Shown: positions 21,208-29,497, counted from the first letter of the stretch. The stretch: DNA of 45,533 bases from Candidatus Doudnabacteria bacterium (GCA_023245895.1 JAHFJJ010000009.1:1-45533); one strand, 5' to 3'. Program-made: numbers and translations. The notes: generated by a model not told the origin, from the sequence alone.

Positions 21208-21711
21208 CTACAATAATTTCTCTTTCTTCCAATCCTTAACAATCTGTTCCCCCTGAGTGTATTTTTTAATCAGGTCAATAATAAGCTTCCCGTTTGTGTG
21301 GTCAGTTTCATGTTGGACAACTCTAGAAACCCAGCCTTCGTCGGTAAATTTAATAACTTCGCCTTCCGAGTTTTGTGCCTGTATAGTAACTTTTTTCGGC
21401 CGTCTTACCATACCAAAAATTCCGGGCAGGGAAAGACAGCCTTCTTCTATATCAACTTTTTTAAAACCTTTGCTTAAAATTTTAGGGTTATAAAGCGCCA
21501 CCAGCGGCACGCCGTTTTTTTCCAGGTTAACAATAATTAACTTTACCGATTTTCCCACCTGGGGCGCGGCCAGGCCAATGCCGTCAGCCTTCCTGACTGT
21601 TTCTATCATGTCTTTAGTCAGCTTTTTTATTTCTTTTGACAACGGAAAAACAACCGGCTCGGTCGGCTCCCGTAAAACTTTATTGGGATATGTAAGAATT
21701 GGCAGTATCAT
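21208..21711 (-). CDS. def: Peptide deformylase
   Basis: Def removes the N-formyl group from new proteins and pairs with Fmt. The three motifs are present: GIGLAAPQVG (about 45-54), EGCLSLPG (metal Cys) and QHETDHTNG (metal His pair and Glu; the usual Leu of H-E-x-D-H-L is Thr). The 167-residue protein starts at 21711 (MILPILTYPNK, the normal family start); an ATG four codons earlier is possible. The upstream gap is a CCGAGTGCAGCCGAG-type repeat, so a promoter is hard to place. Confidence 0.94.
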   Translation of the reverse strand: MILPILTYPNKVLREPTEPVVFPLSKEIKKLTKDMIETVRKADGIGLAAPQVGKSVKLIIVNLEKNGVPLVALYNPKILSKGFKKVDIEEGCLSLPGIFGMVRRPKKVTIQAQNSEGEVIKFTDEGWVSRVVQHETDHTNGKLIIDLIKKYTQGEQIVKDWKKEKLL

Positions 21712-21722
21712 AATTAGAGTCA

Positions 21723-21825
21723 TTTACCATTCCGAGTGCAGCCGAGGAATCCCTTAAATTTGATAATTATCAGGCATAAGGGGGTCCCTCGCCGTTAGTT
21801 CTTATGATGTCCCGGCTCGGGATGG
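21723..21825. repeat. CCGAGTGCAGCCGAGG-type inverted repeat
   Basis: ACCATTCCGAGTGCAGCCGAGG is matched by CCCTCGCC...CCCGGCTCGGGATGGT. It supplies the last codons and stop of the gene at 21802-22107. Confidence 0.8.
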
Positions 21826-22107
21826 TTTAGCTTTTCGTTCCTGATTGTTTTTCTTAATCAAATAAGCAAACAGCCTGCCCGGCGTCTTAACTTCCTTGCC
21901 TTCCAAAACCTGACCCGCCAAACTTCGCAAATAGTCGTGATTATACAAAACCGCCATCTTTAAATAAAAGGTAAAATGCTTCCTGTCATTCAACTTAACC
22001 GAAAGCTCGTCGGCCAGCAAATGGTTAGGGGAGTGGAGATGCTTGTCTACCACCGGCTTTTTAGCCAGCTTAGATGAAAATTTCGCTATTTTTCCCAAAG
22101 ATTCCAT
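21802..22107 (-). CDS. Hypothetical basic protein, 101 aa
   Basis: Unrecognised. It begins MESLGKIAKFSSKLAKK, is rich in Lys, His and Leu, and looks helical and nucleic-acid-like in composition. The final residues (KPSRAGTS) and the stop are encoded by the adjacent inverted repeat. TATAAT ends six bases before the ATG, so it is probably leaderless; this core-gene style argues that it is a real conserved gene. Confidence 0.65.
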   Translation of the reverse strand: MESLGKIAKFSSKLAKKPVVDKHLHSPNHLLADELSVKLNDRKHFTFYLKMAVLYNHDYLRSLAGQVLEGKEVKTPGRLFAYLIKKNNQERKAKPSRAGTS

Positions 22108-22137
22108 ATAAAGATTATACAGGATTTTATTGATATT

Positions 22138-22176
22138 GAAAAAGGCCGCCGAGGATTGCTTGTACTTGGCGGCCTT
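22138..22176 (-). terminator. Terminator of the 22185-22574 gene
   Basis: AAGGCCGCC and GGCGGCCTT arms, then TTTTTC on the minus strand. The next gene's promoter starts only about 20 bases away. Confidence 0.85.
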
Positions 22177-22184
22177 CCGGAGTC

Positions 22185-22574
22185 TTACTTCGGGTACACC
22201 GCGAATGTGGCTCCGGACTTTAGAGGCTCAATCACGCCATCTTTAGAAGCACGGAAAATCCCTCCGGCGTTAAATCGGTAAAAAGTTGTGAATTTGTCGG
22301 GACCTTTTACTTTTACCTCTCCGTAAGTCCAAGACCCCTCTCCTTGGTCTCCTTGGAGTATGACTTCCAAACGCCACTCCCTGGCCGAGGTCTGTTTGAC
22401 CACAAAAATCACATCTCGTCTTTGAGACCCTTGAGGGTAATTCGTGACATCTGTGACTTCCATTGTCAGGTCGTACCACCGATGGTCAAAATCGGTTGTG
22501 TTGAAAAGATCCTCGAGGACTTTTACCAACACCAGGTACGCAAAAAACTTCGATGCGGTGATTCTTTCTTCCAT
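22185..22574 (-). CDS. Hypothetical protein, 129 aa
   Basis: Unrecognised. It is a compact, beta-rich protein without signal peptide or Cys motif: MEERITASKFFAYLVLVKVL, then strands with WYDLTMEVTDVTN, VIFVVKQTSAREWRLEVILQG. GGGAGG lies upstream of the ATG. It is a single-gene unit closed by the terminator at 22138-22176, in the same style as the other AGGAGG ORFans. Confidence 0.6.
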   Translation of the reverse strand: MEERITASKFFAYLVLVKVLEDLFNTTDFDHRWYDLTMEVTDVTNYPQGSQRRDVIFVVKQTSAREWRLEVILQGDQGEGSWTYGEVKVKGPDKFTTFYRFNAGGIFRASKDGVIEPLKSGATFAVYPK

Positions 22575-22715
22575 CTTTTCCTCCCGTATAGGTTGGCACG
22601 GAACCGGTTTAGATCTAACTACCGATTACGTGTGTGGCATAAAACCACAGAATTAACAACAAAATTGTGGTTAAATCTCTAGCCTCAAGCAGGCCTTAAA
22701 AATAGCAATATTTAA

Positions 22716-22744
22716 TTGTAAAGTCAACCTTAAAAAGGTATAAT
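22716..22744 (+). promoter_or_regulatory. Promoter of the WecG-NUDIX gene, leaderless
   Basis: TTGTAA, 17 bases, TATAAT, then six bases to the ATG. Confidence 0.8.
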
Positions 22745-22750
22745 TCGCTT

Positions 22751-24073
22751 ATGGATAAAGCAGATGTCGGAGGGCTAAAAGTAGATGCTATAACAAAGCA
22801 AGAATTACTTACTTCGATACTGCGCCGTATCGCAGTAAACCAAAAAACCTGGGTAACCACGGTTTATTCGGAATTTTTGTACGCGGGGCTTAGGGACCCA
22901 AAAATTATGGGGATGCTGAATAAAGCCGACATTGCCGTGGCTGACGGCATCGGCATTTTTTGGGCGCGCAAATATTTATCCCTACCGCTGAAACAAAAAA
23001 ATTATTGGCTGATGATTTTACAGGCTCTGTGGCAGATTAAATACAGCCTGGCCGCCATAATTTTCCGGCCGCGATGGATTAAATCAGCTTTACCCGAAAA
23101 GATAGTCGGCGCGGATTTAGTTTGGGATTTGGCAAAACTGGCGGCGGAAAATAATCTTTCAATCTATCTTTTGGGGGGCTTTGGCGATACCCCAAAAATA
23201 GCAGCCGAAAAAATCCATCTTGGTATAACTCACGGCCGTGAGTTATACCAAGATTTAAAAATTGCCGGCTGGTCAAACAAAAATCCCGGGGATCCTTCAA
23301 TCGTAGACGATATTAATCGGACGCAAGCTGACATCCTACTTGTCGCCTACGGCCCCATAAAACAAGAAAAATGGATTTCTCATACTCTTGACAAGCTAGA
23401 CATCAAGCTTGCCATAGGGGTCGGCGGGAGCTTTGATTACATTGCCGGCAAAAAGCCCGCGCCGCCAAAATTTATCCGCTACGCCGGCCTGGAATGGCTC
23501 TGGCGCTTTATGACCCAGCCTTACCGTTTTAAGAGAATTATTAAGGCGACTTTTGGTTTGGCCGCGGAAACCTTTTTATACAAACTTTGCCAGTACTTGC
23601 CCTATAGGAAAAACGTTGTTGTTGCCATAACAAAAGACCAAAAAATTTTTATTGCCCAAAGGAATCCAAATGATAAAAAAACTTACGCCCGAAAAGCGGA
23701 AAAAGATAAATATTTAAATTACTGGCAATTGCCCCAAGGGGGAATTGATGCAGGTGAAGATTTGACTAAAGCCGCCGCAAGGGAAGCCATGGAAGAAGCC
23801 GGAATCAAAAATTTAAAATTTGTAAAAATTTCTTCCCGTACAAATACTTACGACTTTACTCCTTCTTGGCAAAGGTTGTTTGACAAAGCCTATAGGTATA
23901 GAGGACAAACACAAAATATAGTCTATTTTGAATTTGTTGGTGATGAAAAAGAAATTAATCTTGATAAAGAAGAGCTGATAAATTTCAAATGGGTTTACAT
24001 CGGGGAACTTTTAACCGCCATCCATCCCGAACGCCTGCCTTTGGCAAAAATTGTCATGGAAGATTTGGCTTGA
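22751..24073 (+). CDS. WecG/TagA/CpsF glycosyltransferase fused to a NUDIX hydrolase
   Basis: Residues about 1-255 are a WecG/TagA-type glycosyltransferase: VADGIGIFWARK (catalytic-region Asp), YLLGGFGDTP, LLVAYGPIKQEKWI and GVGGSFDYIAGKKPAPPKFI. The usual T-x-N-x-E reads T-V-Y-S-E. Residues about 285-440 are a NUDIX domain with YWQLPQGGIDAGED and the Nudix box GGIDAGE...REAMEEAGI, closest to RppH/Ap4A hydrolase types. The two are one unbroken frame of 440 residues. A perfect 38-bp palindrome (23217-23254) adds about 12 residues (HLGITHGRELYQ) near residue 160. WecG/TagA enzymes add a sugar to a lipid-linked carrier in wall polymer synthesis. Confidence 0.9.
   Translation: MDKADVGGLKVDAITKQELLTSILRRIAVNQKTWVTTVYSEFLYAGLRDPKIMGMLNKADIAVADGIGIFWARKYLSLPLKQKNYWLMILQALWQIKYSLAAIIFRPRWIKSALPEKIVGADLVWDLAKLAAENNLSIYLLGGFGDTPKIAAEKIHLGITHGRELYQDLKIAGWSNKNPGDPSIVDDINRTQADILLVAYGPIKQEKWISHTLDKLDIKLAIGVGGSFDYIAGKKPAPPKFIRYAGLEWLWRFMTQPYRFKRIIKATFGLAAETFLYKLCQYLPYRKNVVVAITKDQKIFIAQRNPNDKKTYARKAEKDKYLNYWQLPQGGIDAGEDLTKAAAREAMEEAGIKNLKFVKISSRTNTYDFTPSWQRLFDKAYRYRGQTQNIVYFEFVGDEKEINLDKEELINFKWVYIGELLTAIHPERLPLAKIVMEDLA
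23217..23254. repeat. 38-bp perfect palindrome inside the WecG-NUDIX gene
   Basis: ATCTTGGTATAACTCACGG followed by its exact reverse complement, read in frame. No other copy is seen in the window. Confidence 0.95.
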
Positions 24074-24119
24074 TTTTTGGCCATAAAAAGAGTACGCTTC
24101 CTCTACAAAAGGAGGTGTC

Positions 24120-24368
24120 ATGTCGCCCAAAACCGTCACAGACCCGGCTAATGTCCAAAGAACTTTGAAGGCTACAGTGGTCAGCACGCACGCCATTCCG
24201 GGATTTGAGCAAAGCGGCATGCTTATAGCGCGTTTAGATAACGCCGCGACCGCCGTGTTCATGGAACAGGAAGGCCTTGGGCCCGGCACGGAGGTTCAGG
24301 TATCTATCGTCAGTTGGCCAAGTGCCAACCAGACCGCTCATTCATGCCTATTCTGTAAACGGCTATAA
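24120..24368 (+). CDS. Hypothetical protein, 82 aa
   Basis: Unrecognised. AAAAGGAGG precedes the ATG. The protein (MSPKTVTDPANVQRTLKATV...) seems a small beta barrel-like fold with V-x-T-x-x-I-P-G-F-E and a P-G-T-E-V-Q-V-S-I-V turn; it ends SCLFCKRL with a C-x-x-C. It is a single-gene unit with a strong terminator. Confidence 0.6.
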   Translation: MSPKTVTDPANVQRTLKATVVSTHAIPGFEQSGMLIARLDNAATAVFMEQEGLGPGTEVQVSIVSWPSANQTAHSCLFCKRL

Positions 24369-24370
24369 AT

Positions 24371-24415
24371 CCGACCGGTGATTTTAGACGCAAATCACCG
24401 GTCGGCTTATTTTTT
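24371..24415 (+). terminator. Terminator of the 82-aa ORFan
   Basis: CCGACCGGTGATTT and its perfect 14-base complement, then CTTATTTTTT. Confidence 0.9.
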
Positions 24416-24419
24416 AGTG

Positions 24420-24448
24420 TTGATAAAAGTTGGTAAAAAAGCTATAAT
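24420..24448 (+). promoter_or_regulatory. gltX promoter
   Basis: TTGATA, 17 bases, TATAAT. The leader is about 18 bases and has no clear Shine-Dalgarno. Confidence 0.8.
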
Positions 24449-24472
24449 TTAAAGGATTTATTATCTTTAATT

Positions 24473-26026
24473 ATGAATCTTAAATCTAAAACAGTCAGAA
24501 CCCGCTTCGCACCCAGCCCGACTGGGTTTGTCCATATTGGTTCGCTTCGCACCGCGCTGTTTTCTTTTTTGTACGCCAGGCACAACGGCGGACGGCATAT
24601 TTTAAGGGTGGAAGACACTGACCAAAACCGCCAGGTGGAAGGCGCCGTGGAAAATCTTTTAAAGGTAATGCAAACGGTTGGCGTTGAATTTGACGAAGGT
24701 TTTTATTTTAACGCTGATGGAAAACTTAGCGAGAGGGGAGAGCATGGGCCGTATTTACAATCCAAACGATTAGATAAATATAGAGAAGCCATAAATACGC
24801 TTTTGGAAAGTAAAAACGCTTACTATTGTTTTTGCAGCAGCGAGCGGCTGGAAGAATTGCGCAAGGAACAAATGGCGCTAAAAAAAGCGGCCATGTACGA
24901 CAGGCATTGCAGGAATTTAACGTCTGGTGAAGTAGCCGCCAAACAGGAAGAATTCAAAGCTGCCAGAAAAAATCCGGTGGTGCGTTTTTCCATTCCCGTG
25001 GAAGGCGAAACTGTAATTAACGACCTAATTTACGGGCAAATTACCTATGACAACAAATTGCTGGACGACCAGGTAATTTTAAAATCCGACGGTTTTCCAA
25101 CCTATCACTTGGCTGTGGTGGTTGACGACCATTACATGGAAATTAGCCATGTAATCCGGGGTGAGGAATGGATTCCATCCACGCCCAAACACTTGCTTAT
25201 TTACAAAGCCCTGGGTTGGGAGCCGACCCAATTTGCCCATTTACCGCTTATTCTAAACCCCGACAAATCCAAGCTTAGCAAACGCCAGGGCGACGTGTCC
25301 GTGGAAGATTTTTTGAAACATGGCTACCTAAAAGAAGCCTTAATTAATTTTGTGGCGTTTTTGGGATGGAATCCTAAAACCGACCAGGAAATTTTTTCTT
25401 TGGACGAGTTAATAAAACAGTTTGATTTAAGCAAAGTAAATAAATCTGGTGCCGTGTTTGACGACAATAAACTGGACTGGTTCAATTCACAATACATTAA
25501 AAAAATGCCGTCGGAAGAACTGGCAAACGTTCTAAAACCTTTTTGGCAGGAAGCGGGTCTTTTGGCTCCCTCCCCCTCTGGGGGAGGGTCGGGGAGAGGG
25601 TTTTCCGATGATTATTTATCAGCCATCGCAAAACTTGAACAAGACCGTTTAAAAAAACTTTCGGAAATAGGGGAGTCCACCAAATACTGTTTTGTGGCTC
25701 CGGAATACGAGGGGAATCTCTTAATTTGGAAAAAAAGCGACGCGGCAAAAACTAAAGAAGCATTATTGAGCCTGCACGACTTATTTGTCCAATTAGCCGA
25801 TGGCGATTTGACCCAGGACAAACTAGAAACTTCAATTAAAAAATTCATAGTCGACAACAACTATGACAACGGCTCCGTGCTTTGGCCGCTTAGGGTGGCT
25901 TTAACCGGCCAGGAAAAAAGCCCGGGACCGTTTGAAGTGGCATCGCTTATAGCGCTGGGCTTGGGCAAACAGGAAATTTTAAATAGGATAGATACAGCGA
26001 TTGAGCACTTAAATGTAGTTGCCTGA
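24473..26026 (+). CDS. gltX: Glutamyl-tRNA synthetase
   Basis: GltX charges tRNA-Glu, and in organisms without GlnRS also tRNA-Gln. The 517-residue protein has RFAPSPTGFVHIGSLRTALF (HIGH-type motif), VEDTDQNR, and KLSKRQGD (KMSKS-type motif). About residues 364-378 (PSPSGGGSGRGF) are an in-frame insertion coded by a CCCTCCCCC-TCT-GGGGGAGGG hairpin in the anticodon-binding part. The last codons and the TGA stop lie inside the third 54-bp palindrome, so the natural 3' end has been replaced. TGA as stop supports the standard code. Confidence 0.96.
   Translation: MNLKSKTVRTRFAPSPTGFVHIGSLRTALFSFLYARHNGGRHILRVEDTDQNRQVEGAVENLLKVMQTVGVEFDEGFYFNADGKLSERGEHGPYLQSKRLDKYREAINTLLESKNAYYCFCSSERLEELRKEQMALKKAAMYDRHCRNLTSGEVAAKQEEFKAARKNPVVRFSIPVEGETVINDLIYGQITYDNKLLDDQVILKSDGFPTYHLAVVVDDHYMEISHVIRGEEWIPSTPKHLLIYKALGWEPTQFAHLPLILNPDKSKLSKRQGDVSVEDFLKHGYLKEALINFVAFLGWNPKTDQEIFSLDELIKQFDLSKVNKSGAVFDDNKLDWFNSQYIKKMPSEELANVLKPFWQEAGLLAPSPSGGGSGRGFSDDYLSAIAKLEQDRLKKLSEIGESTKYCFVAPEYEGNLLIWKKSDAAKTKEALLSLHDLFVQLADGDLTQDKLETSIKKFIVDNNYDNGSVLWPLRVALTGQEKSPGPFEVASLIALGLGKQEILNRIDTAIEHLNVVA
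25567..25587. repeat. CCCTCCCCC hairpin inside gltX
   Basis: Nine-base perfect arms with loop TCT, read in frame as PSPSGGG. Confidence 0.9.
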
Positions 26027-26068
26027 TTTATCAGTCCGCCTAGGCGGATCGATGAATCGAGCAACTAC
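26015..26068. repeat. 54-bp palindromic repeat, copy 3
   Basis: Identical to copy 2; overlaps the 3' end and stop codon of gltX. Confidence 0.95.
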
Positions 26069-26123
26069 ACGCCAACCATACGTTTTTTGCCAAGGCTTGC
26101 CTTTTCCTGTTATAATATAATAA

Positions 26124-27419
26124 ATGCTAAGGCGATATGAGACAAAAATAAAGCTAAAAATTACTCTTGGGCTAGTTTTCGCCTTAATCTTGGCTTGCAA
26201 TTTTAAGTTAGCGTACGCGGACGCGATTGACGACCAACTTTCGGCCAGCCAAAAAAAACTGGAACAGCTAAACCAGCAAATAAAAAGCTACCAGCAGCAA
26301 ATTGCCACAACCCAGGCCAAAGCCGGCAGCCTGAAAAATGAAATTTTTATCTACAATAACCAAATTGCTTCAACGGAACTGCAAATCCAGGCAAAAGAAA
26401 CCCAGATTGAAGACGTAAAACTGCAAATTACCCAGACACAAAACTTAATTGCGCAAAAAAACCAGGAAATAGCCGACAATAAAAAAATACTTGGCCAGTT
26501 GGTGGTTGAGCTAAAAGAATATGATGACCAATACGCCTTAAAGACCACGGTTGGAAGCAATAACCTTTCGGATTTTTTAGACCAAATCCAATACAACCAA
26601 AACCTCCAGGACCGGGTCTACCAGCTGGTAAAAAAAATTAAGGACTTAAAAGCCCAGTTGCAAAAACAGGAACATGATTTAGAGGTAAAAGTCCGGCAGT
26701 TGGAAGAATTTAAAAAACAACTAAAGATTACACGGGACTCTTTAACAACGGTTAAAAATCAAAAACAGCAGCTCTTGGCTCAAACGCAGGGCTTAGAAAA
26801 AAACTATCAAAAACTTTTGGCCTCCAGCAAACAGGACGCGGACAACCTGCAAAAAGAAATCCAGGATTTAGACGCCAAGGTCCGCGCGCGTTTGGGCAAT
26901 AAAACCATAACCGGCGCCAAAGGCGTCCTGGCCTGGCCCATGGATGGCATTTTAACCCAAGGCTACGGCAATACCGGGTTTACATCTCTAGGCTATAATT
27001 TCCATAACGGCATAGACGTGGCCGGCCCTGCGGGACAGCCCATTTACGCGGCGGCGGACGGCAACGTCCTTTATACCGACCACAGCAACGCGACTTTTGG
27101 CAACTGGGTGGCAGTTAAACATAATATAACCACCAAAAACGGCGCCAGCCAAATAATAACCCTCTACGCCCATATGCGGGCATTTAACGTCACCATTGGC
27201 CAACACCTTGCCGAAGGCGACCTAATTGGCTACGAAGGCAACACGGGAAACACCACGGCAAAAATTTACGGGCCGGAAAGGGGATACCACCTGCACTTTG
27301 GGGTTTACGACGCGGAAGGTTTTGGGGTTAACCAGGGTTCTTACACAAAAATTTACGGGCCGTATTTAGTGCCTTATGGCTATACCTACAACCCATTGGA
27401 TTTTCTAAGCGCTAATTAA
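26124..27419 (+). CDS. EnvC-like coiled-coil protein with M23 (LytM) endopeptidase domain
   Basis: The 431-residue protein has a signal segment (about 10-32, ending A-Y-A), a long Gln/Lys-rich coiled coil (about 35-255), then an M23 domain with HNGIDVAGPAG (H-x3-D zinc motif), LYAHM and HLHFG. All zinc ligands are present, so it is probably an active cell-wall endopeptidase rather than an inactive activator. In other bacteria FtsEX acts on EnvC-type proteins; ftsE and ftsX lie about 11 kb downstream, so this is a candidate partner (inference). TATAAT ends seven bases before the ATG: leaderless. A TTCCGT hairpin (27418-27442) follows. Confidence 0.92.
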   Translation: MLRRYETKIKLKITLGLVFALILACNFKLAYADAIDDQLSASQKKLEQLNQQIKSYQQQIATTQAKAGSLKNEIFIYNNQIASTELQIQAKETQIEDVKLQITQTQNLIAQKNQEIADNKKILGQLVVELKEYDDQYALKTTVGSNNLSDFLDQIQYNQNLQDRVYQLVKKIKDLKAQLQKQEHDLEVKVRQLEEFKKQLKITRDSLTTVKNQKQQLLAQTQGLEKNYQKLLASSKQDADNLQKEIQDLDAKVRARLGNKTITGAKGVLAWPMDGILTQGYGNTGFTSLGYNFHNGIDVAGPAGQPIYAAADGNVLYTDHSNATFGNWVAVKHNITTKNGASQIITLYAHMRAFNVTIGQHLAEGDLIGYEGNTGNTTAKIYGPERGYHLHFGVYDAEGFGVNQGSYTKIYGPYLVPYGYTYNPLDFLSAN

Positions 27420-27442
27420 AATTCCGTTTGACGGAATTTTAT
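27418..27442 (+). terminator. Terminator of the M23 gene
   Basis: AAAATTCCGT and ACGGAATTTT arms. A truncated GAGTGCATGCGAAGGATCCCTTAA repeat follows at 27444-27475. Confidence 0.75.
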
Positions 27443-27501
27443 CCTGAGTGCATGCGAAGGATCCCTTAAAAAATATATAAAAGTTAATTTAAAAACCGAA
27501 T

Positions 27502-28452
27502 ATGCCAAAAGCAAAAAAATATTTTTTAATCTTCCTCCTGGCTGAACTTTTATTGTCTTACACGCCGGCCCAAGCTTTTAACTACGCTACTGACGCGCAT
27601 GTATCCGACCAAATTAAAACTTACTTGTGCGCGCCAACTCCGGTACCCCAAGAACAGACGGCTGTAGGCACATTAACAATAGATAAAGACCAGGCCGCTT
27701 TTAACAACGCAAACAGCGGCGATTTATTCCTTTGCATTAACAGGCTCTACAAACTTGCCATAGTCATTGCCTGTGTTGTAGGCGTATTCTTCATAGTAAT
27801 TGCCGGCTACGTTTATATGGGCTCGGAAGGCAACGCCGAATCCGTGGAAAAAGCCAAAAGCATCTTAATTAGCACCTTAACCAGCATTGTTATCTTGCTC
27901 GCCGGCTTTGTCCTGCTTAAAGCCATTAACCCCGACCTTATAAAATTCCAGACCATACAACCGCCCAGCGTAAAAACTGGGGATTTACCCACGGTTGCTG
28001 AACCAGAGGGCGAGACTACCAACCCCGCCCACAGGGCGTTGATAGGTAAAAAAGTTCCTGGGGTTCCCAATTGTACTGGTTGCGTAGATTACTCGGGTTC
28101 TACCTATGGACTAACCGGCAACGGGACCCAAGATAGGGGTAAAAATACCTTTTTGGAAAAAAGTGTTGTGGAAAGACTGGCTAGAGCCAGAGCCAGCTAT
28201 GGCAAATTAGTTATTAATGAAGCCTACCCTCCAACTGTTGACCACGCCGCAAGGGACGATTGCCACTTTACGGGCACCTGCGCGGACATAGGTACTTCAG
28301 TCGAAAGGACCGAGCAGGAAGTAGAAAAACTTTGCAAAGCAGTTAAAGACGCCGGCCTGCAAATTTGGAACGAATATAAATTTACAACTCCTAGCTGCGG
28401 CACGTCCCATGTAACCGGAATGACCACAGGCGGCCATTTGCATGTATACTAA
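27502..28452 (+). CDS. VirB2/TrbC-like pilin fused to a zinc-peptidase-like domain
   Basis: The 316-residue protein has a signal peptide (to A-Q-A), then two hydrophobic helices (about 91-115 and 130-150) separated by a short polar loop, the TrbC/VirB2 pilin arrangement found in many Patescibacteria. The second half contains HAARDDCHFTGTCADIG and ends with SHVTGMTTGGHLHVY; H-x-x-G-x-x-x-D and H-L-H resemble the zinc ligands of M15/MEROPS MD-type peptidases. It may anchor a wall-cutting domain to a secretion or DNA-uptake apparatus. The reading as a peptidase is inference from three motifs. Confidence 0.7.
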   Translation: MPKAKKYFLIFLLAELLLSYTPAQAFNYATDAHVSDQIKTYLCAPTPVPQEQTAVGTLTIDKDQAAFNNANSGDLFLCINRLYKLAIVIACVVGVFFIVIAGYVYMGSEGNAESVEKAKSILISTLTSIVILLAGFVLLKAINPDLIKFQTIQPPSVKTGDLPTVAEPEGETTNPAHRALIGKKVPGVPNCTGCVDYSGSTYGLTGNGTQDRGKNTFLEKSVVERLARARASYGKLVINEAYPPTVDHAARDDCHFTGTCADIGTSVERTEQEVEKLCKAVKDAGLQIWNEYKFTTPSCGTSHVTGMTTGGHLHVY

Positions 28453-28467
28453 ATAATCTTATATGGT

Positions 28468-29223
28468 ATGGATAATGAGGAAATTTTACTTCAAAAATAT
28501 CCAAATCTCAAAAAACAAAACCGAGTAGGGGAAAACTTCAAAAATAAAACTTTACAACTTTGGAGTCATGAAAACCTGTCCGATGGATTAAAAAAATACT
28601 TTGATGACAATGGCAGATATCCAACCGCTGAGGAAATTGACGCTTATGAGTACCTTCCTTCTTCAAGGCAAATTCAGAGGGCCTTTGGCGGGCTAAAAAG
28701 TTTAAGGACAAAGCTAGGGCTACCCATATCAGATTTTGGATCAGGAGAAAACAGGTCAAAGATTGCTAAGGAGATCGGAAAAAGAGGTATTAAAGGTGAA
28801 AAAGAAATTGAGAATGTCCTCATTAATTTTTTTGGGGAACATTTTGTCCATGTTGAAAAGCCATTAAACAGATACTTCCCTAAGGGGGCTGAATTTAAAG
28901 ATAAATTAAGAGGGGACTTTTTTGTATACCACAAAGACGGGGAGTTTGTAGTGGACGTATTTTTTGCCAAAAATAGAAACCAAATCAACGGTAATTTGAA
29001 TGCAAAGAGAGAAAAATATCAAGGAATTACAATAAAAACATATTTTATAGTAATGCACGAAATTGAAGAATATAGCCGAGACTTAATAACACAAATTATT
29101 ACAAACAGATCAAACAAACTAGACCAAAATATTATCGTTTTAAACAAATCTGACTTCCTTAAGGAAATGCAACAATACAACAGGCTTCATCATACCACTC
29201 TTAAACCTTATATAGTCGTTTAA
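28468..29223 (+). CDS. HEAR-domain protein with PD-(D/E)xK-like nuclease segment
   Basis: Residues about 30-85 fit the homing-endonuclease-associated repeat: L-x-x-Y-F-x-x-N-G-R-Y-P-T-x-x-E-I, LPSSRQIQRAFGGLKSLR, K-L-G-L. Residues about 110-205 contain GEKEIENVLINFF and RGDFFVYHKDGEFVVDVFFAKN, in the order E ... D-x(n)-D-x-x-x-x-K, similar to a PD-(D/E)xK core. The gene is visibly AT-richer than its neighbours (by eye) and starts without a Shine-Dalgarno right after the pilin-peptidase gene. It is likely a mobile or formerly mobile nuclease acquired by transfer; its target is unknown. Confidence 0.65.
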   Translation: MDNEEILLQKYPNLKKQNRVGENFKNKTLQLWSHENLSDGLKKYFDDNGRYPTAEEIDAYEYLPSSRQIQRAFGGLKSLRTKLGLPISDFGSGENRSKIAKEIGKRGIKGEKEIENVLINFFGEHFVHVEKPLNRYFPKGAEFKDKLRGDFFVYHKDGEFVVDVFFAKNRNQINGNLNAKREKYQGITIKTYFIVMHEIEEYSRDLITQIITNRSNKLDQNIIVLNKSDFLKEMQQYNRLHHTTLKPYIVV

Positions 29224-29285
29224 AATATAAAGTATAGAGCATTTAGTAAGTTAACAAAAGAAAGACATAACACGATAGTTAGTCT

Positions 29286-29330
29286 CAAAACGGGCCTACT
29301 CTTTTTATAGGTCCGTTTTGATTTGTTCTT
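29286..29330 (+). terminator. Terminator of the HEAR nuclease gene
   Basis: CAAAACGG-CCTA and TAGG-CCGTTTTG arms with a T-rich 3' side. Confidence 0.8.
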
Positions 29331-29395
29331 TAATTCATTGTACCTAGAGCATAATAAAGCGCAAAAAAGTAGCAAATAAAAACTTTTATATTGTA

Positions 29396-29429
29396 AGCAC
29401 GACGCATAAGATACATTATGCGTCGTGCT
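29396..29429. repeat. Perfect 14-bp hairpin between convergent genes
   Basis: AGCACGACGCATAA and its complement with loop GATACA. It may protect or end the nifS-type mRNA on the minus strand. Confidence 0.7.
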
Positions 29430-29497
29430 GAATACATAGTTTTCCACAGTTCCCTATATAAATAAGCCTTGGTATTAAATAAAGCTTAATTTATTGT

